Part shown: positions 62,850 through 64,000 of the stretch, piece after piece
Position numbering within the stretch: the first letter of the stretch is position 1
How the letters are laid out: every line of letters begins with the position of its first letter
Assembly: GCA_016432585.1 (NCBI GenBank)
Contig: CP066696.1
Location: 1 to 64,000 of the forward strand
Length of the DNA stretch: 64,000 nucleotides
Direction: 5' to 3'
Source: Candidatus Saccharibacteria bacterium
Lineage (GTDB): Bacteria > Patescibacteriota > Saccharimonadia > Saccharimonadales > Saccharimonadaceae
Notes under the pieces: generated by a model
What the model was told of the DNA's origin: nothing
The model's database searches: none
The model's input: the letters and a program-made list of their open reading frames with translations, nothing else
Position numbers and translations under genes: made by a program

Positions 62850-63278
62850 ATGAATGATAAAAATGTTGGTGTTGGGATTGCCGTCTTTATTATAAAAGAT
62901 GGTAAGTTTCTTATGATGCAGCGGCAGGGTTCTCATGGTGCGGGAACGTGGGCGCCACCGGGTGGCAAGCTGGAATTTGGTGAATCGTTTGAAGATACGG
63001 CAAAGCGTGAAGCCAAAGAGGAAACAGGTCTAGAAATCAAAAATGTGAGGTTTGGCGCAATTACTAACGACCACTTTAAAGAAGAAGGTAAGCACTTTGT
63101 GACTATTTGGGTTCTTAGCGAGTGGGCGAAAGGTATCGAAGAAATATGCGAACCCGAAAAATGTACTGCAATGAAATGGTGTACGTTCGAAGATTTGCCT
63201 GAATCACTGTTTTTTCCGTGGGATCAGCTTTTCGAATCTGAATTTATAGATCAAGTTAAAGCGGCGATGAAGGTGTAA
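62850..63278 (+). CDS. Nudix hydrolase
   Basis: A 142-residue enzyme with a complete Nudix box: GKLEFGESFEDTAKREAKEE then TGLEI (G-x5-E-x7-R-E-x2-E-E-x-G). The N-terminus VGVGIAVFIIKDGKFLMMQRQGSHGAGTWAPPGG and the late AMKWCTFEDLPESLF resemble MutT/NUDT15-like nucleotide pyrophosphatases, which clean damaged or excess nucleotides. Substrate is unassigned. The -10-like GATACT (62836-62841) ends 8 nt before the ATG. Confidence 0.93.
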   Translation: MNDKNVGVGIAVFIIKDGKFLMMQRQGSHGAGTWAPPGGKLEFGESFEDTAKREAKEETGLEIKNVRFGAITNDHFKEEGKHFVTIWVLSEWAKGIEEICEPEKCTAMKWCTFEDLPESLFFPWDQLFESEFIDQVKAAMKV

Positions 63279-63358
63279 CATTGCGCACAGTCCGGCTAAC
63301 CATAAACGTGATATAATCCAGGCATACAGACAAAAATCTGAACAGCAAAAGGAGCATC

Positions 63359-64000
63359 ATGAGCGGACCATTGCACATCACCTCGGAAATCGGAACATTA
63401 AAAACGGTGCTCTTGCATCGCCCGGGGGAAGAGCTGGAAAACCTCACGCCCACCTATTTAAAAGATTTGCTGTTCGACGATATTCCTTATTTAAAGCAGG
63501 CGCAGGCCGAGCACGACGCATTTGCGCAGGTGCTAAAAGACCGTGGCGTTGAAGTTCTTTATCTCGATCGCCTGACAGCCGAAGCGCTAGAGTCGCCAGA
63601 TATAAAGGCGGCCTTTATTGCGGAAATGGTCGAAGCCTCAAAGCAGGGCGGTCAGCGCGCTACCGACGCACTTAAAAATTATCTTGCAGCGCTGCCAACG
63701 CACGCGATGGTTCGCAAGGTTATGGCGGGTATCCGAAAAGACGAAATCGACCTGCCGCCCGAGCACCAGCAGCAACTTCATGCAATGGTAGAAAAGAGCA
63801 GTTATCCGTTTTATCTTGACCCTATGCCGAACTTATACTTTACGCGTGATCCCAGTGCTGCAATTGGTGGAGGTCTTACGATTAACCGCATGCACTGGCC
63901 TGCTCGTCGCCGCGAATCGCTGTTTATGCAGTATATTATTGCACACCATCCGCGATTTAAAGACGCGGACATTCCCGTATGGTATGGGCGCGACAATAAA
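63359..64000 (+). CDS. arcA: Arginine deiminase (3' end outside window)
   Basis: The first 214 residues of a ~410-residue cytoplasmic enzyme converting arginine to citrulline and ammonia. Visible are [42 protein letters not shown], and the substrate-binding [18 protein letters not shown] and [12 protein letters not shown]. The catalytic Cys lies in the missing part. TATAAT (63312-63317) and AAGGAG six bases before the ATG give a leadered mRNA, unlike most monocistronic genes here. In host-associated Saccharibacteria the arginine deiminase pathway is known and gives ATP and acid resistance. Confidence 0.95.
   Translation, partial: MSGPLHITSEIGTLKTVLLHRPGEELENLTPTYLKDLLFDDIPYLKQAQAEHDAFAQVLKDRGVEVLYLDRLTAEALESPDIKAAFIAEMVEASKQGGQRATDALKNYLAALPTHAMVRKVMAGIRKDEIDLPPEHQQQLHAMVEKSSYPFYLDPMPNLYFTRDPSAAIGGGLTINRMHWPARRRESLFMQYIIAHHPRFKDADIPVWYGRDNK

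Noticed and set aside
1-64000. Recoding of UGA (genetic code 25), as in Absconditabacteria/Gracilibacteria.
   Set aside because: Several genes end at TGA exactly at the expected family C-terminus or at overlaps with the next gene, for example at 1921-1923 and in the ATGA junctions.

Overview
The window looks like a chromosomal segment of a Candidatus Saccharibacteria (TM7, Patescibacteria/CPR) or closely related host-associated bacterium. This is an inference from gene content: very dense packing, a large cell-surface programme (teichoic-acid-like genes, many glycosyltransferases, giant secreted proteins) and an arginine deiminase at the right edge, in a genome with little visible central metabolism. 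TGA is used as a normal stop, including where the next gene overlaps, so the UGA-glycine code of Gracilibacteria/Absconditabacteria does not apply.

Layout. 1-5.2 kb: the end of jag/khpB, a GT4 glycosyltransferase, a type-II phosphomannose-isomerase-like cupin, a GtrB/GtrA-type pair and sucCD. 5.3-17.4 kb: surface-polymer genes, namely a Wzm/Wzt ABC exporter, a polysaccharide pyruvyltransferase, a TagD + TagB/TagF-like pair, GT2 enzymes and two tandem GT2-TagF fusion proteins of about 930 residues. 17.4-20.1 kb: a secreted lysozyme-like protein with six C-terminal repeats plus a small anchored partner. 20.3-24.6 kb: an FAD oxidoreductase, two GT2-family proteins and a GT-C-like membrane protein. 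24.6-30.4 kb: a large membrane protein, an SDR epimerase, a TIM-barrel isomerase, a second GtrA, galE and a cytidylyltransferase. 30.4-38.3 kb: glmS, an anchored beta-propeller protein, a GT4, a priming sugar-phosphate transferase, an O-antigen-ligase-like protein and a LexA-type HTH protein. 38.3-40.6 kb: tRNA-Asn, a repeat-bounded AT-rich segment and small membrane proteins. 40.6-50.5 kb: a 2237-residue RHS/PA14 protein with two tiny membrane proteins behind it, a membrane protein and a secreted subtilase. 50.6-52.1 kb: a P-loop kinase, a DUF1905/YdeI protein and a DUF427 protein. 52.1-60.2 kb: a MacB-like ABC pair in one operon with a 2038-residue LamG/propeller/FnIII surface protein. 60.4-64 kb: DUF998, DUF1801, CorA, Nudix and arginine deiminase (cut by the window edge).

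How it fits together. The priming transferase, GTs, TagD/TagB/F enzymes, Wzm/Wzt and O-antigen-ligase-like gene could supply, build, export and finish a glycerol-phosphate/sugar surface polymer. GlmS and GalE would feed sugar precursors. The giant secreted proteins are plausible adhesins or effectors for contact with a host cell.

Notable signals: (a) at least 15 genes have a -10 box ending only 6-11 nt before the start codon, implying leaderless mRNAs; (b) several convergent gene pairs place their stop codons inside one palindrome; (c) two promoters sit inside perfect inverted repeats; (d) a LamG domain is interrupted by 14 propeller repeats; (e) the lysozyme-like protein and the subtilase share a ~75-residue repeat; (f) the tRNA-Asn 3' end plus terminator is duplicated about 0.9 kb away; (g) the RHS protein is followed by immunity-like small membrane genes. 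No intergenic gap exceeds 300 bases. I saw no CRISPR array, IS element or rRNA.
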